Assembly: GCF_000974445.1 (NCBI RefSeq)
Contig: NZ_BBOJ01000033.1
Span: 30,770-94,769 of the forward strand
DNA length: 64,000 nucleotides
Reading direction: 5' to 3'
Source: Lentzea aerocolonigenes
GTDB taxonomy: Bacteria > Actinomycetota > Actinomycetes > Mycobacteriales > Pseudonocardiaceae
How positions within the stretch are numbered: the first letter of the stretch is position 1; every line of letters starts with the position of its first letter. Below the pieces are notes generated by a model that saw only the letters and a list, made by a program, of their open reading frames with translations, made no database searches and had not been told where the DNA came from. Shown one piece after another: positions 50,624-60,006 of the stretch. A program made the translations under genes and the position numbers.

Positions 50624-53600
50624 GTCCGGAACGCCTTCTGCACGGTCTGGGTGACCGTGTTCCCCGCTCCGTCTCGGGCTTCGGTGCGCAACCACACGTC
50701 ACCGCTCGGCTTGTCGATCGTGGCCTGCCACGACTCGCCGGACGGTTGCACCGCCGCCGGCTGCCACGTCACGCCGTCCGCTGACCACTGCACCTTCACC
50801 ACGGTCACGGGCGTGCTGTTCGTCGCGTACAGGTGCCAGACGAACGGCTTGCCGGCCGGTGCGGAGTTGGTGAGGTCGAGCGGAAGGTCGTGCCGCAGCC
50901 GGATCAGCGGTTGGAACTGACAGCTGGTCGCCTGGGTGTGGCAGGAGTAGCCGCGCGGAGGCGGGTTGAGCGAGCGGTACGACTGGAACGTCCACGTCGT
51001 CTCGGTGCGTGGTGCCAGCGTGAACAGGACGGGGTTGACCGCGCCCGCCACCGCTCCCGGCGCGTGCGTCTCGACCGACTCCAGCCGGTAGGTCGCCTTC
51101 TCCGCGAGCATCGGGAACGTTGGGTAGAAGGCGAGCGGTTCCTGGTTGGCCTGGATCTCCTTCGTCCCCTGGAAGAGCCGGACCTTGGTCGTGGTGAAGT
51201 ACTTGCTGTTCTGATAAGGGTTCGTGTAGTGGCCGGGGGTTCCGTCCGTCCACTGCAGAGCGGGCACGAACGTGTCGCCGGTCCGGCAGTTCGAGCAGAG
51301 TTGACGCCACGAGTCACCGGCCGCCGGGTAGCGAGCGGGGTGGTCGGACTGCAGCTCGATCGCGGTGCTGTGCATCGGCCCGGCGAACCACCTTTCCACG
51401 GCGGCAGGAGCGCCCTCGCGGAACACGTTCTCCTGGAACATGGTCATCGCCGCGCGCTGTCCCTTGGCGTCGGTGCCGCTCAGCGTCACGTGCCGCTTCC
51501 AGACGATCCGGTCGTCACCCGGACCGATGTACTCGGTCCACGCGGCGGGCGGGGTGAACGTGGTGCCGCGCAGGATCTGCGACTGCCACAACCCCGTCGG
51601 GAACGGGTACCACGTCTTCTGCACGGTCAGGCCGGGTTTGTCGGCGTGGTAGGCGGTCTGGCGCTTGACCAGCTTGGCGGGGTCGACGACGCGCTTGTGA
51701 TCGGCGGGGATGCCGTTGGCGTCCAGGAAGCTCAGGTTGTAGACGGCCTCCGGGGTGGGTTTGACGCTCAGCTTCAGCGAGGCCTGCCTGGCCAGGAACG
51801 CGCCGTCGGCGTTGCTGACGCTCAACGAGGGCAGCGAGGTGCTCGCCAGCCCGGTGAGCGGTAGTGCGTCCGGAGCGTCCACATAGGACAGAATCGCCTT
51901 CTTGCCCGCCTGAGCCGCTGTCGTGGCGGCGGCGTTGGCGGCCTTGACCATGTTCGCGGGAGTGTCCGGCCTGATCTTCACGAGTTCGGTGTCACCGCCG
52001 ATGGTCAGGTCGCGCTCGCCGGACCACTTCGCGGAGAGGACGGCCACGTCGGTGTCGGTCCTGAGCGTCCGGCCCGCCGATGACGCGGTAACCGTCGGGG
52101 TCTGCAGGGTCACGTTGTCCTGCAACGAGATCGCACCCTTCTTCGCGGCCGCGGCGGGCGTGGCGCGGATCTCCCACGGTGCCGAGCCGAGTGCGGCGGC
52201 CATCTCGGTCACCAGCGGCTGCTTCTCGCCCTCGGCGGGGACCACGCGGCGCAGCGTCACGGTGCGGTCGCGCTGCTCGGCAGGTCCCGGTGACACGACC
52301 TCGATCGGCACGGTCTTCTGCGCGTCGAGCGAGACGTCGGCGGCCTTGTCGACGGTGAGCTCGGGCGCGGCGAGCGCGGACCAGCGCCGCACGCCCGCGG
52401 TGTTCTCGGTCGTCCAGGTCAGTGCCGAGTAGCGGCCGCTCGGCACGTTCGCCACGCCTTCGCCGTTCACGACGTCGAAGTAGTAGCTGAGGGTCTCGTC
52501 GAACGGGTCGTTGACATCGTCACCGCCGTTGGTGTCGTCGATCAGCTGACCCATCGCGGGTGCCGGTGGTTTCCCGGCCGCGTCGCGGACGTGCACCGAC
52601 ACCGAGAACGTCTGCGGTGCCGCGTAGACGCTGACCGGGGTGCGCAGGGTGGTTCCCGCGGCGGTGGCGGTGACGACGCCGCCGTAGACGCCGGCGGGCC
52701 CCACCTCGGGGTCGAGGGTGAGCGCGGCCGAGGCCTTGCCGCGGGCGGGCACGGTGAGCCGGGTGCTGCTGAGCCCGAACCCGGTCGTGGACTTCCCGTC
52801 CCACCCCTTGGCCGTGGCGGCGAGGTCGAGCGTGAGTGCGGTGTCGGAGTCGTTGGTGTACAGGAGTTCCCTGGTCAGCACGCCACCCGAGCCGCGTTCG
52901 TGCCGGCCGAAGCTCGCCGACGCGGTGGCGGTGGCGCGCTGGGTCGTCGCCTTTGCCACGTCGAGCCGACCGGCGCCCTGCTCGTACCAGGGCATGCTGA
53001 CGTCGGCGGCACTCGTGACGAGCGCGTTCTTCAGCGTCTGCCCGTCCCAGTCGGGGTGTTGCTGGACGAGCAACGCGGCGGCGCCCGCGACGTGCGGGGT
53101 GGCCATCGACGTTCCGGACGCCGCCGTGTAGAGGTCGCCGACCGGGGCGCCCATGCTCGTGTTCGCGGCGCGGGCGGCCACGACACCGACGCCGGGCGCG
53201 TTGATCTCGGGCTTCACGTGCGCGTCGCCGATGCGCGGTCCGGTGCTGCTGAACGGGGCGAGCTTGTTCTGCCGGTCGACCGCGCCGACGGTGAGCGCTG
53301 AGGTGGCGGCGCCGGGGGAGGTGACCGAACGGCCCGCCGGTCCGTTGTTGCCCGCGGCCACCACGAACAACACGCCCGTCTCGGCCGAGAGCTGGTCGAC
53401 CAGCGCGCTCATCTCGTCGCTGCCGTCGGTGACCTCACCGCCGAGGCTGAGGTTCACGACCTTCGCGCCGGACCGCGCCGCCCACTCGATGCCCGCCAGC
53501 ACCTGCGAGGTGTCGGCCTCGCCCGCGCCGTTGAACACCTTGGCGATCACCAGTTTCGCGCCGGGCGCGACACCCTTGTACTTCCCCTCCGAACCCTGGC

Positions 53601-54348
53601 CGGTGCCCGCGACGATCGAGGCGACGTGGGTGCCGTGGCCGTGCCGGTCGACGACGTCCGGCTCGTCGGAGAAGTTCTCCGACGCGGTGATCTTGCCCGC
53701 GAGGTCGGGGTGGTTCGCGTCGATACCGGTGTCGACGACGGCGACGGTGACGTCGTGGCCGTCGAGCCCCTTCTGCCACGCGGCCGGTGCGCCGATCTGC
53801 TTGGTGGTCTGGTCGAGCGCGACGCGGACCGGGCGGTCGAACTTCAGCTTCACACCGGACTTCACGCTCATGTCGAGCGAGTTCCAGAACTCCCGCGCCT
53901 TCGTCTTCTCCACCCTGATGCCGGAGGTGTTGAGACTGCTGATCCTGGTGTGCGCGTTGGCGGAGAAGCCACCGGTCATCAGCACCGGGACCGTGGTGGT
54001 CCGGTCGTCGGACTGGCCGGTGCGGACGAGCTCGGTGACGTTGAAGAGGGTGCGGTCGACGGTGCCCGCGGTGACGGCACCCATCGCGTCCGACGGGTAG
54101 ACGTGCAGACCTTTGGCCGTCGTCATCGTGTGGAAGATCGGCGGCTCGCCGCTGCGCGGCGCGGCCTGGATCTGGGCGAACTTCCGTCCGTCCGACCGTT
54201 CGGTGTAGTCGACGACGTCACCGGTGACGAGCGTGATCCGGTGCGAGGCCTCGGACGTCTGCGCCCTCGGTGGTGCCGGCGCGGCGGACGCGGGTGGTGC
54301 GACGAGCGTAGCCGCGGCGATGGCAAGTGCCAGAACTTGTCGAATCAC
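50608..54348 (-). CDS. Large secreted subtilisin-like serine protease (S8)
   Basis: A 1246-residue exported protease. It has a signal peptide (MIRQVLALAIAAATLVAPPASA) and a propeptide to about residue 180. The catalytic domain has Asp206 (VAVVDTGID), His238 (RHGHGTHVAS), Asn334 (AAGNNG) and Ser414 (SGTSMATPHVAG). About 750 further residues form beta-rich domains probably involved in substrate or cell-wall contact. All triad residues are present. The GTG start has GGGAGGG shortly upstream. It likely degrades extracellular protein. Confidence 0.93.
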   Translation of the reverse strand: MIRQVLALAIAAATLVAPPASAAPAPPRAQTSEASHRITLVTGDVVDYTERSDGRKFAQIQAAPRSGEPPIFHTMTTAKGLHVYPSDAMGAVTAGTVDRTLFNVTELVRTGQSDDRTTTVPVLMTGGFSANAHTRISSLNTSGIRVEKTKAREFWNSLDMSVKSGVKLKFDRPVRVALDQTTKQIGAPAAWQKGLDGHDVTVAVVDTGIDANHPDLAGKITASENFSDEPDVVDRHGHGTHVASIVAGTGQGSEGKYKGVAPGAKLVIAKVFNGAGEADTSQVLAGIEWAARSGAKVVNLSLGGEVTDGSDEMSALVDQLSAETGVLFVVAAGNNGPAGRSVTSPGAATSALTVGAVDRQNKLAPFSSTGPRIGDAHVKPEINAPGVGVVAARAANTSMGAPVGDLYTAASGTSMATPHVAGAAALLVQQHPDWDGQTLKNALVTSAADVSMPWYEQGAGRLDVAKATTQRATATASASFGRHERGSGGVLTRELLYTNDSDTALTLDLAATAKGWDGKSTTGFGLSSTRLTVPARGKASAALTLDPEVGPAGVYGGVVTATAAGTTLRTPVSVYAAPQTFSVSVHVRDAAGKPPAPAMGQLIDDTNGGDDVNDPFDETLSYYFDVVNGEGVANVPSGRYSALTWTTENTAGVRRWSALAAPELTVDKAADVSLDAQKTVPIEVVSPGPAEQRDRTVTLRRVVPAEGEKQPLVTEMAAALGSAPWEIRATPAAAAKKGAISLQDNVTLQTPTVTASSAGRTLRTDTDVAVLSAKWSGERDLTIGGDTELVKIRPDTPANMVKAANAAATTAAQAGKKAILSYVDAPDALPLTGLASTSLPSLSVSNADGAFLARQASLKLSVKPTPEAVYNLSFLDANGIPADHKRVVDPAKLVKRQTAYHADKPGLTVQKTWYPFPTGLWQSQILRGTTFTPPAAWTEYIGPGDDRIVWKRHVTLSGTDAKGQRAAMTMFQENVFREGAPAAVERWFAGPMHSTAIELQSDHPARYPAAGDSWRQLCSNCRTGDTFVPALQWTDGTPGHYTNPYQNSKYFTTTKVRLFQGTKEIQANQEPLAFYPTFPMLAEKATYRLESVETHAPGAVAGAVNPVLFTLAPRTETTWTFQSYRSLNPPPRGYSCHTQATSCQFQPLIRLRHDLPLDLTNSAPAGKPFVWHLYATNSTPVTVVKVQWSADGVTWQPAAVQPSGESWQATIDKPSGDVWLRTEARDGAGNTVTQTVQKAFRTHSGG

Positions 54349-54459
54349 GGCGCCCTCCCTCGGTGATCAGGTCACAGCAGGATGAGGGGCCGGAATTCGT
54401 TGGGAAACAGCAGAAAGCGGCGGTTAGTCGCCGTTGGCGACTTCGCGCCACGCAGAAGC

Positions 54460-54494
54460 GTGCCCAGGTCGCCGAGGGGCGGCGGCCTGGGCAC
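54460..54494. terminator. Hairpin downstream of the lamin-tail gene
   Basis: Arms 54460-54473 (begins GTGCCCAGG) and 54481-54494 pair over 13 of 14 positions with a 7-nt loop. It lies 40 bp after the stop of the minus-strand gene at 54534. Only a weak T-run follows. Confidence 0.48.
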
Positions 54495-54533
54495 GTCGGT
54501 TGGTGCACCCGCGAGGTGGTCGGAACCCGTTGA

Positions 54534-55169
54534 TCAGAAGGTGCGTTCCTGCAGCGAGAAGTCGCGCTGGTTGTTGTTCGTGTCCTGGTTCAGCAGGTTG
54601 CGCGTGTTCGAACCCGCGAGCTGCGCGGTGCGCTGGTTCTCGGGCTGGGCGTGCACGCCTTCCTTGGCGGCGTTCACCGGAGCCGAGAATGCGACACCGT
54701 CGATCTTGAACGCGGACGGGGCCGCGCTGCCGAAGATCGCGACGCCACCCAGCGTCGGGATGCCCTCGACACCGAGGAAGCGAACCGGGAGAACGTTCGG
54801 GGTCGACGTGGTGCCGGAGAACTCGGCGCCGGTCAGCACGAGCGTGCTGCCCACGTTGTTCGCCGGCGCCAGCGTGATCGGCGCACCGAGCGGGTCGAAC
54901 AACGGGATCGTCTGGATGACCTCGTTGCGCTGGTTGTAGATCCGGACGACCCAGTTGGAGAGGTCGACCTGCTCGTTCGTCGTGTTGATGATTTCGATGG
55001 CCTCGTCGAGCGCCCCGTTCGGGCCCATCGTGGAGACCTCGTTGATCAGCACTGCCGGCAGCTGCATGACCTCGGGAGCCTCGGGCTCCTCGGCGGCCGA
55101 CGCCATTCCAGCGAACGCGATGGTGCTCGCGATTGCCAGCGCAGCAGCTCCGCTCAGCAGTCGACGCAT
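54534..55169 (-). CDS. Secreted lamin-tail-domain protein
   Basis: 211 residues. A signal peptide (MRRLLSGAAALAIASTIAFA, cleaved near ASA-AE) is followed by a lamin-tail (LTD) immunoglobulin-like domain: VLINEVSTMGPNGALDEAIEI and NTTNEQVDLSNWVVRIYN are its hallmark segments. The C-terminus (NLLNQDTNNNQRDF) may bind metal or repeat partners. Bacterial LTD proteins are extracellular and often linked to nucleases or cell-surface assembly; no nuclease is adjacent. The function is unknown. Confidence 0.85.
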   Translation of the reverse strand: MRRLLSGAAALAIASTIAFAGMASAAEEPEAPEVMQLPAVLINEVSTMGPNGALDEAIEIINTTNEQVDLSNWVVRIYNQRNEVIQTIPLFDPLGAPITLAPANNVGSTLVLTGAEFSGTTSTPNVLPVRFLGVEGIPTLGGVAIFGSAAPSAFKIDGVAFSAPVNAAKEGVHAQPENQRTAQLAGSNTRNLLNQDTNNNQRDFSLQERTF

Positions 55170-55306
55170 TGTCCTGTCCCTTCGAGAAAGTGAATTCGGG
55201 GTATTTCTCGTAGCGGCCGGTCTGGTCGAGGGGAACGACCTGTCTTGCCGCTGGGACTGACTTTGCTCGCATTCGTTCGGGCTCGAAAGGGGCCATTAAC
55301 GATTGG

Positions 55307-55825
55307 TTACGTATTGTTTTCGCCGGGAGAAGGAATTCGACACGCGAAGTCGTCGGCGTTGTGATCCGTGTCGCGGGAGGCGGCGTCGCGGCCGAGTGAT
55401 GAATCGGCACAAGGGGTCGCGGGGCCCGCTTCCCGGCACGGTGACGAGGAGCTCAGACCCACGCTGTCGGTGTGTGCTCCGTACCGGTTCCTGGCGATTA
55501 CTCCGGTTCCGTCCACGGTGTCCACAACGAGCCCGTTCGGGACGGTTCCGCTGAACGCGGAGCCGACTATCACGAAGTATTCACCCGGTGGCAGGACGGT
55601 GTTGGGTGAGATGGTGGCGAGGATTCGCGCAGCGCCGCCGGAGCAGGACTGCACAGTCCATCCTCCGACGTCTGCGGTAGTGGAGCCGGTGTTGCGCAGT
55701 TCGACGAATCCGGCGGGGCCGAGTGAGATCTCGTTCACCTTCACCGGAGAAACCCCCGGCGAGCTGCCGAACGTGCTACCGGCAAGTAGCAACAACGTTG
55801 CGACGGAGTTTCCGAAGACGGTCAC
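55307..55825 (-). CDS. Second secreted lamin-tail-domain protein
   Basis: About 172 residues. It starts at GTG 55825 with a hydrophobic signal-like stretch (MTVFGNSVATLLLLAGSTFG), then the LTD domain VKVNEISLGPAGFVELRNTGS followed by VGGWTVQSCSGG and PGEYFVIVG. The end is rich in Asp, Ser and Cys (DTDHNADDFACR). It lies 137 bp upstream of the other LTD gene on the same strand. The upstream part of the open frame (to 55912) has no match to a start. No ribosome site is visible, so it may be leaderless. Confidence 0.75.
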   Translation of the reverse strand: MTVFGNSVATLLLLAGSTFGSSPGVSPVKVNEISLGPAGFVELRNTGSTTADVGGWTVQSCSGGAARILATISPNTVLPPGEYFVIVGSAFSGTVPNGLVVDTVDGTGVIARNRYGAHTDSVGLSSSSPCREAGPATPCADSSLGRDAASRDTDHNADDFACRIPSPGENNT

Positions 55826-55995
55826 GTCACGCAGTCTGGCCCCCTGTGCGCGGACGCACAGGGGGCCAAAGGTCCTTCCTGCCTGGGACTTACGGGGAGG
55901 ACGGCACTGCACGGCGGCCGCCCGGAGGAGGCGTCACAGCGCCGCCCTCCCCTCTTCTGCGGGCGGGCAGACCCCTGCCGTCTGCCCGCACTCCG

Positions 55996-56346
55996 CTAGT
56001 GGGAGTGGTCCTCTGTCTTGGCCCTGCGGCATTCCCGTTCGATCACCGCAGCACGGTCGACCTCGGCGTGCGGCACATCGAGCGCCGCGCTGATCCAGGC
56101 ACGCCAGTAGGGGCCGGGAATGCGTTTACCGCGTTCCCATCTCGACACTTCTTCACGGGTGACGCTGTCGTTTTGTGAGATCTCGCACAACAGGTCCGCG
56201 AGTTCACGCTGGGTGAGGCCCTGCTCTCGCCGCGCCTGTGGAATCAAGGCGGTAATCGGCGGGGTGTCCTGGTGCTCGTGGGCTTGACGGACTGCCTTGA
56301 GCACGGTTCTGCTCCGTTTCAGTGAGATGGCGGGTGCGCCTTCCAC
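55996..56346 (-). CDS. XRE-family regulator
   Basis: 116 residues with one helix-turn-helix of the XRE type (ALIPQARREQGLTQRELADLL, then SVTREEVSRWERGKRIP) and a short C-terminal tail (PYWRAWISAALDVPHAEVDRAA). A 20-residue insert-like segment inside the HTH (CEISQNDSV) is common in actinobacterial members. The GTG start is inferred. The neighbouring LTD genes lie downstream on the same strand; a regulatory link is only a guess. Confidence 0.8.
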   Translation of the reverse strand: MEGAPAISLKRSRTVLKAVRQAHEHQDTPPITALIPQARREQGLTQRELADLLCEISQNDSVTREEVSRWERGKRIPGPYWRAWISAALDVPHAEVDRAAVIERECRRAKTEDHSH

Positions 56347-56557
56347 CCTGCCTGAAAGTCCAGATCCTCGTGCCGTGCATTGCGGTGATACCGGCGGTCG
56401 TTGAAAGTTCAGGTACCGCTGGAATCACTTGATCGGATGTTTGGGTGAAACTCAGCTGGTCCAATGGGGTGTGCGTGCCGACATTTTGAGCGTTTCGCTA
56501 GTGTGACTGCACCGTGATCGTTGCCGCAGCAATGACCGGGATGAGAAGGTGAGGGAA

Positions 56558-56968
56558 ATGCTGTCGACGGTCGAAGTGGTGCAGGTGTTCCTGGCGCGAC
56601 TCGCGGCACAGGACGCACCCGGCATCGCGCGGTTGTGCGCACCGACCGTGGAATGGGAGGCGCCCGACCCGAACGGCGCCCGGTGGGCACTCGGCGCGCG
56701 CACCCGTCGCGAGGTCGAGTCCCAGTTCCTGACCTTGTTCGCCACGTTCGACCTGGAGCAGCTGTCGGTGCGCCAGGTGATCGCAGACGGAGGAGACGCG
56801 GCTGTGATCGGTTCGGCGCGCTGGCGGGTCCGCGCCACGGAGGAACCCGTCGAAACGCGTTTCGCGGCGGTGCTTTCGGTGCACCTGGGAGAGATCGAGC
56901 AGTACTGGCAGATGCCGGACACCCTCGCTTCGGCGGTCGCGACCGGCGCTGCGACCCGGACCGGATGA
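56558..56968 (+). CDS. SnoaL/NTF2-like small protein
   Basis: A 136-residue protein with the cone-shaped NTF2/SnoaL fold pattern: VVQVFLARLAAQDAPGIARLCAPTVEWEAP at the N-terminus and VLSVHLGEIEQYWQMPD at the C-terminus. Members are polyketide cyclases, steroid isomerases or simple binding proteins. ATG 56558 with GAGAAGG (56543-56549) is preferred over GTG 56549. The stop overlaps the next gene's start (ATGA), so it is coupled to a TetR regulator that may sense the same ligand. Confidence 0.8.
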   Translation: MLSTVEVVQVFLARLAAQDAPGIARLCAPTVEWEAPDPNGARWALGARTRREVESQFLTLFATFDLEQLSVRQVIADGGDAAVIGSARWRVRATEEPVETRFAAVLSVHLGEIEQYWQMPDTLASAVATGAATRTG

Positions 56969-57585
56969 TGAGCTCCAAACGTGAGAGATCGGCACACACG
57001 CGGACGAAACTGCTGAAGGCGGCGGCCGAGGTGTTCGACCGGGAAGGCTTCTCCCGATCGAGTCTGACGGCCGTGTGTGCGCGAGCCGACGTGTCGAAAG
57101 GTGCGTTGTATTGCCACTTCCGTTCGAAGGAGGCACTCGGCGTCGCGATCATCGAGGAGCAGTCGCTGCTGTGGCACCGGTTGCGGGACGAGCAGCTCGC
57201 CGTCGAGGAGTCGCCGACGCAGGCGTTGATCGCGATGTCGTTCGAGTTCGTCAGCAGGCTGGAGACCGATCTCACCGTGCGGGTGAGTGCGAAGCTGTTG
57301 CGGGAGGCCGTGTTCTTCGACGTCGCGGCGGCCGCGCAGGTGATCGGCTGGGTCGCCGTGGTGCGGGAGCTGCTGTCGCTGGCACGGGAACGCGGCGAGC
57401 TGCGGGCTGAGGTGAACGTGCGGCACGCGGCGGAGCAGATCGTCTCGGAGCTGCTCGGGCTGCAGTTCGTGGCGCAGGCGTTGAGCGGAGGCAGCGACCT
57501 GCGCACCCGGCTCGCCAGGGTCTGGAAAGCGTCCTCCGGTTGCCTGGTGGTGGCTTCCGTCTACGAGAAGCTGCGTTTCGAGTGA
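56965..57585 (+). CDS. TetR-family regulator resembling gamma-butyrolactone receptors
   Basis: 206 residues. The N-terminal part (TRTKLLKAAAEVFDREGFSR and VCARADVSKGALYCHFRSKEAL) is a TetR DNA-binding domain of the ArpA/ScbR-like type, and the C-terminus (AAEQIVSELLGLQFVAQALSG) also recalls that group. True signalling-receptor function is not proven and no butyrolactone synthase gene is nearby. ATG 56965 overlaps the preceding stop. The C-terminal ligand is unknown. Confidence 0.85.
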   Translation: MMSSKRERSAHTRTKLLKAAAEVFDREGFSRSSLTAVCARADVSKGALYCHFRSKEALGVAIIEEQSLLWHRLRDEQLAVEESPTQALIAMSFEFVSRLETDLTVRVSAKLLREAVFFDVAAAAQVIGWVAVVRELLSLARERGELRAEVNVRHAAEQIVSELLGLQFVAQALSGGSDLRTRLARVWKASSGCLVVASVYEKLRFE

Positions 57586-57775
57586 CTCACCCGAATGGCC
57601 CGCCACCGACTGGATGACGGCGCGCCGGACGGCCTCAGTTCTCGCACGACTGAAACGGAACCAGGCCCTGGTGCGAGAGATCGAACGGGAAGACGTCGCA
57701 GTTTGATCTTCCACGCACCCGGGTAGCCGGGATTCCACGTGACCGGTTAGGTTGCTGCGCAACGAGCGGAGGCCG

Positions 57776-59035
57776 ATGAGCGCACCTTGGGACGGCGACC
57801 TGACCGGAGCGGTCGTGGACGACCGCTTCGTGATCGGTTCACTTCTCGGGTCCGGCGGCATGGCCGAGGTCTACCGCGCGTACGACCGCACGACGACGTC
57901 CTCGGTCGCGATCAAGGTCTTCACCGGCCCGGGCCTGCCCGACGACGAGCTGCGCCTGCAACGCGAGGCGACGATGCTCGCGTCGCTGGAGTGCCCCGGC
58001 CTCATCCCGGTGTACGCGTCGGGCACGGTGTCGCGCCGCCCGTACTTCGTGATGCGCGAGATCACCGGCGGCACGCTGCGCCAGCGCATGCGCGAGCCGC
58101 TGCCGCCCCGGTTCGTGGCGCGCATCGGCGGCCAGATCGCCGCGGTCCTCGACCACGTGCACGGCCTCGGCGTGGTGCACCGCGACATCAAGCCGTCCAA
58201 CATCCTGCTCGACGACGAGGAGAAGCAGGCGTACCTGGCGGACTTCGGTCTCGCCTTGGTCGCCGAGGTGACGCGGGTGACGACGTCCGGCGTGCTGGTC
58301 GGCACCGCGGGCTACCTCGCGCCGGAACAGGTGCGCGGCGCGGACGTGGGCCCCGCGGCGGACGTCTACTCGCTGGGCCTGGTGCTGCTCGAGTGCCTGA
58401 CCGGCCGCAGCGAGTACCCCGGCGGCGACGCCGAGGCCGCGCTGGCCCGCCTGGCCCGCTCGCCGCGCATCCCGGTCGACCTGCCGCTGGCCTGGGTGTC
58501 GCTGCTGTCCGCGATGACGGACATGGACCCGACCCGCAGGCCCACGGCCGCGCAGTGCGCGCGATCTCTCGAAGCGGCCCACGAAGCGAGCAGGGGCTTG
58601 CCGGCCCTGCTGCCGGACGCCGCCGTGGAGTCACCCCCCGAGGTGCCGAAGCAGCACAGGGGCAAGCGTTTGGCAATCGCCGCCGCGGCCGTCGCCGTGA
58701 CCGCGGTGGCCGTGGCGGTGGCGAACTTCGGCGGCGGCAAGGAGTCGCCCGCGGCGGACCAGCCGACGGCGCCGGACCCGCACACCCAGGTCGTCACCGT
58801 GGGAGCCTCGACCGTGACGGTGGTGCAGACGCCGGACGCGCCGGGAGCGCCGCAGCCGGGCGCGCCGCTGACCACGACCACGACGGCCGGGTCGGCGGTG
58901 AGCCCGTCGACCGAGGTCGAGGAGCCGGTGGAGGATCCGGCCACGACGACGACCAGGAAGAAGAAGGACCGGCCGAGGCCGTCGGACGTGCCGGCGCCTT
59001 CGACGGCTCCCGACTCACCGGCTCCGAAGCCCTGA
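57776..59035 (+). CDS. Membrane Ser/Thr protein kinase (PknB type)
   Basis: A 419-residue transmembrane kinase. The catalytic domain (about residues 15-275) has the Gly loop LLGSGGMAEVYRAY, Lys in SVAIKVFT, the catalytic HRDIKPSNILLD, the metal-binding DFG in LADFGLALV and GTAGYLAPEQ. One membrane helix (RLAIAAAAVAVTAVAVAVANF) is near residue 310. The outer part is Pro/Thr-rich with no PASTA repeats. ATG 57776 is used, with CGGAGG 3 nt upstream; TTG 57752 is possible. It would signal from outside or self-regulate by phosphorylation. Confidence 0.93.
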   Translation: MSAPWDGDLTGAVVDDRFVIGSLLGSGGMAEVYRAYDRTTTSSVAIKVFTGPGLPDDELRLQREATMLASLECPGLIPVYASGTVSRRPYFVMREITGGTLRQRMREPLPPRFVARIGGQIAAVLDHVHGLGVVHRDIKPSNILLDDEEKQAYLADFGLALVAEVTRVTTSGVLVGTAGYLAPEQVRGADVGPAADVYSLGLVLLECLTGRSEYPGGDAEAALARLARSPRIPVDLPLAWVSLLSAMTDMDPTRRPTAAQCARSLEAAHEASRGLPALLPDAAVESPPEVPKQHRGKRLAIAAAAVAVTAVAVAVANFGGGKESPAADQPTAPDPHTQVVTVGASTVTVVQTPDAPGAPQPGAPLTTTTTAGSAVSPSTEVEEPVEDPATTTTRKKKDRPRPSDVPAPSTAPDSPAPKP

Positions 59036-59040
59036 GGGGC

Positions 59041-59272
59041 TCGCACCACACACGCGGGGTCGCATCACACACGCGGGGTCGCACCGCACGCGGGGTCGCA
59101 CCGCACGCGGGGTCGCACCGCACAGACGGGGGCGCATCACACACGGGGTCGCACCACACACGGCGTCGCACCACACGCGGCGTCGCATCACACACGGGGT
59201 CGCACCACACACGGCGTCGCACCACACGCGGCGGGGCACCATACACGGCGTTGCACCACACACACGGCGCAG
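59041..59272. repeat. Degenerate 17-19-bp minisatellite, about 13 copies
   Basis: About 13 imperfect units of the form TCGCACCACACGCGGGG follow the kinase stop by 5 bp. They vary between 17 and 20 bp (ACAC, GCAC or ATCA in the middle; GGGG or GGCG at the end). The array is rich in alternating CA/GC. No gene covers it; open frames on the minus strand are low-complexity. Confidence 0.88.
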
Positions 59273-59318
59273 GCCGGGTACCCCCAATTTCGATTCTAGA
59301 GAGCGGCACCGACAGCGC

Positions 59319-59984
59319 TCAGGCCTTCGGGTCCGTCACCGCCGCGAACGGCAGGTCCGCCAGCTCCGCCCGCAGCGTGTCCAGGTCCGGGTACACCGCG
59401 GACGCCCCGCGGTCGACCAGCTCGTCCTCGCCGAACCCGCCTGTCAGCAGCCCGATCGACGGCAGCCCCGCCCGGCCGGCCGCCTCGCAGTCCCACACCG
59501 AGTCGCCGATGACGACGGCGCGGTCGGACTTCACCTCGCGCAGCGCCACCTCGATCAGGTCCGGGGCGGGCTTGCTGTCCTCGACGTCGTCGGACGACGT
59601 CCAGGCGATGTCACCGGGGTCGATCAGCTTCAGGTAGTGCTCGACGTGCTTGCGCTTGCCCGAGCTGGCCAGCACGACGGCGAGTCCCAGGTCGGTTGCC
59701 GCGCGGACCAGGCGGTGCGCGCCTTCCAGGGGCTGGATCTCGTCCAGCATCTCGTCGAAGCAGCGCTCCCACGCGTCTCGCACCGCGTCGCCGTGGTCGC
59801 GTTCCACCTTGTCGCCGGCCACGGCGGCCACCAGCCTGTCGCCGCCCATGCCGATCGAGCGGTGCACGCGCCACGCGGGCACGGTGACGTCGACGCTGCG
59901 GAACGCGCGCAGCCAGGCCACCGTGTGGTGGTAGTTGGTGTCGACCAGGGTGCCGTCCACGTCGAGGACCACGGTGTTGCTCAT
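59319..59984 (-). CDS. HAD-superfamily phosphatase (phosphoglycolate-phosphatase-like)
   Basis: A 221-residue HAD subfamily I hydrolase. Motif I is VVLDVDGTLVDTN with the nucleophile Asp and the acid/base Asp two residues on. A helical cap covers about residues 20-85. Motif II is VVLASSGKRK, motif III Lys is in DDVEDSKPAPD and motif IV VVIGDSVWDCEAA. The Ser in motif II and the cap type fit phosphoglycolate or sugar phosphatases. The substrate is unknown. It lies 22 bp downstream of the acyltransferase start-to-end gap on the same strand, so they may share a transcript. Confidence 0.9.
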   Translation of the reverse strand: MSNTVVLDVDGTLVDTNYHHTVAWLRAFRSVDVTVPAWRVHRSIGMGGDRLVAAVAGDKVERDHGDAVRDAWERCFDEMLDEIQPLEGAHRLVRAATDLGLAVVLASSGKRKHVEHYLKLIDPGDIAWTSSDDVEDSKPAPDLIEVALREVKSDRAVVIGDSVWDCEAAGRAGLPSIGLLTGGFGEDELVDRGASAVYPDLDTLRAELADLPFAAVTDPKA

Positions 59985-60006
59985 GAAGCCAGGTTTGCCC
60001 GCGGGT

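Noticed and set aside
56965..57585. Gamma-butyrolactone signalling system
   Set aside because: The TetR resembles such receptors, but there is no butyrolactone synthase gene and no clear receptor-binding palindrome in the window.
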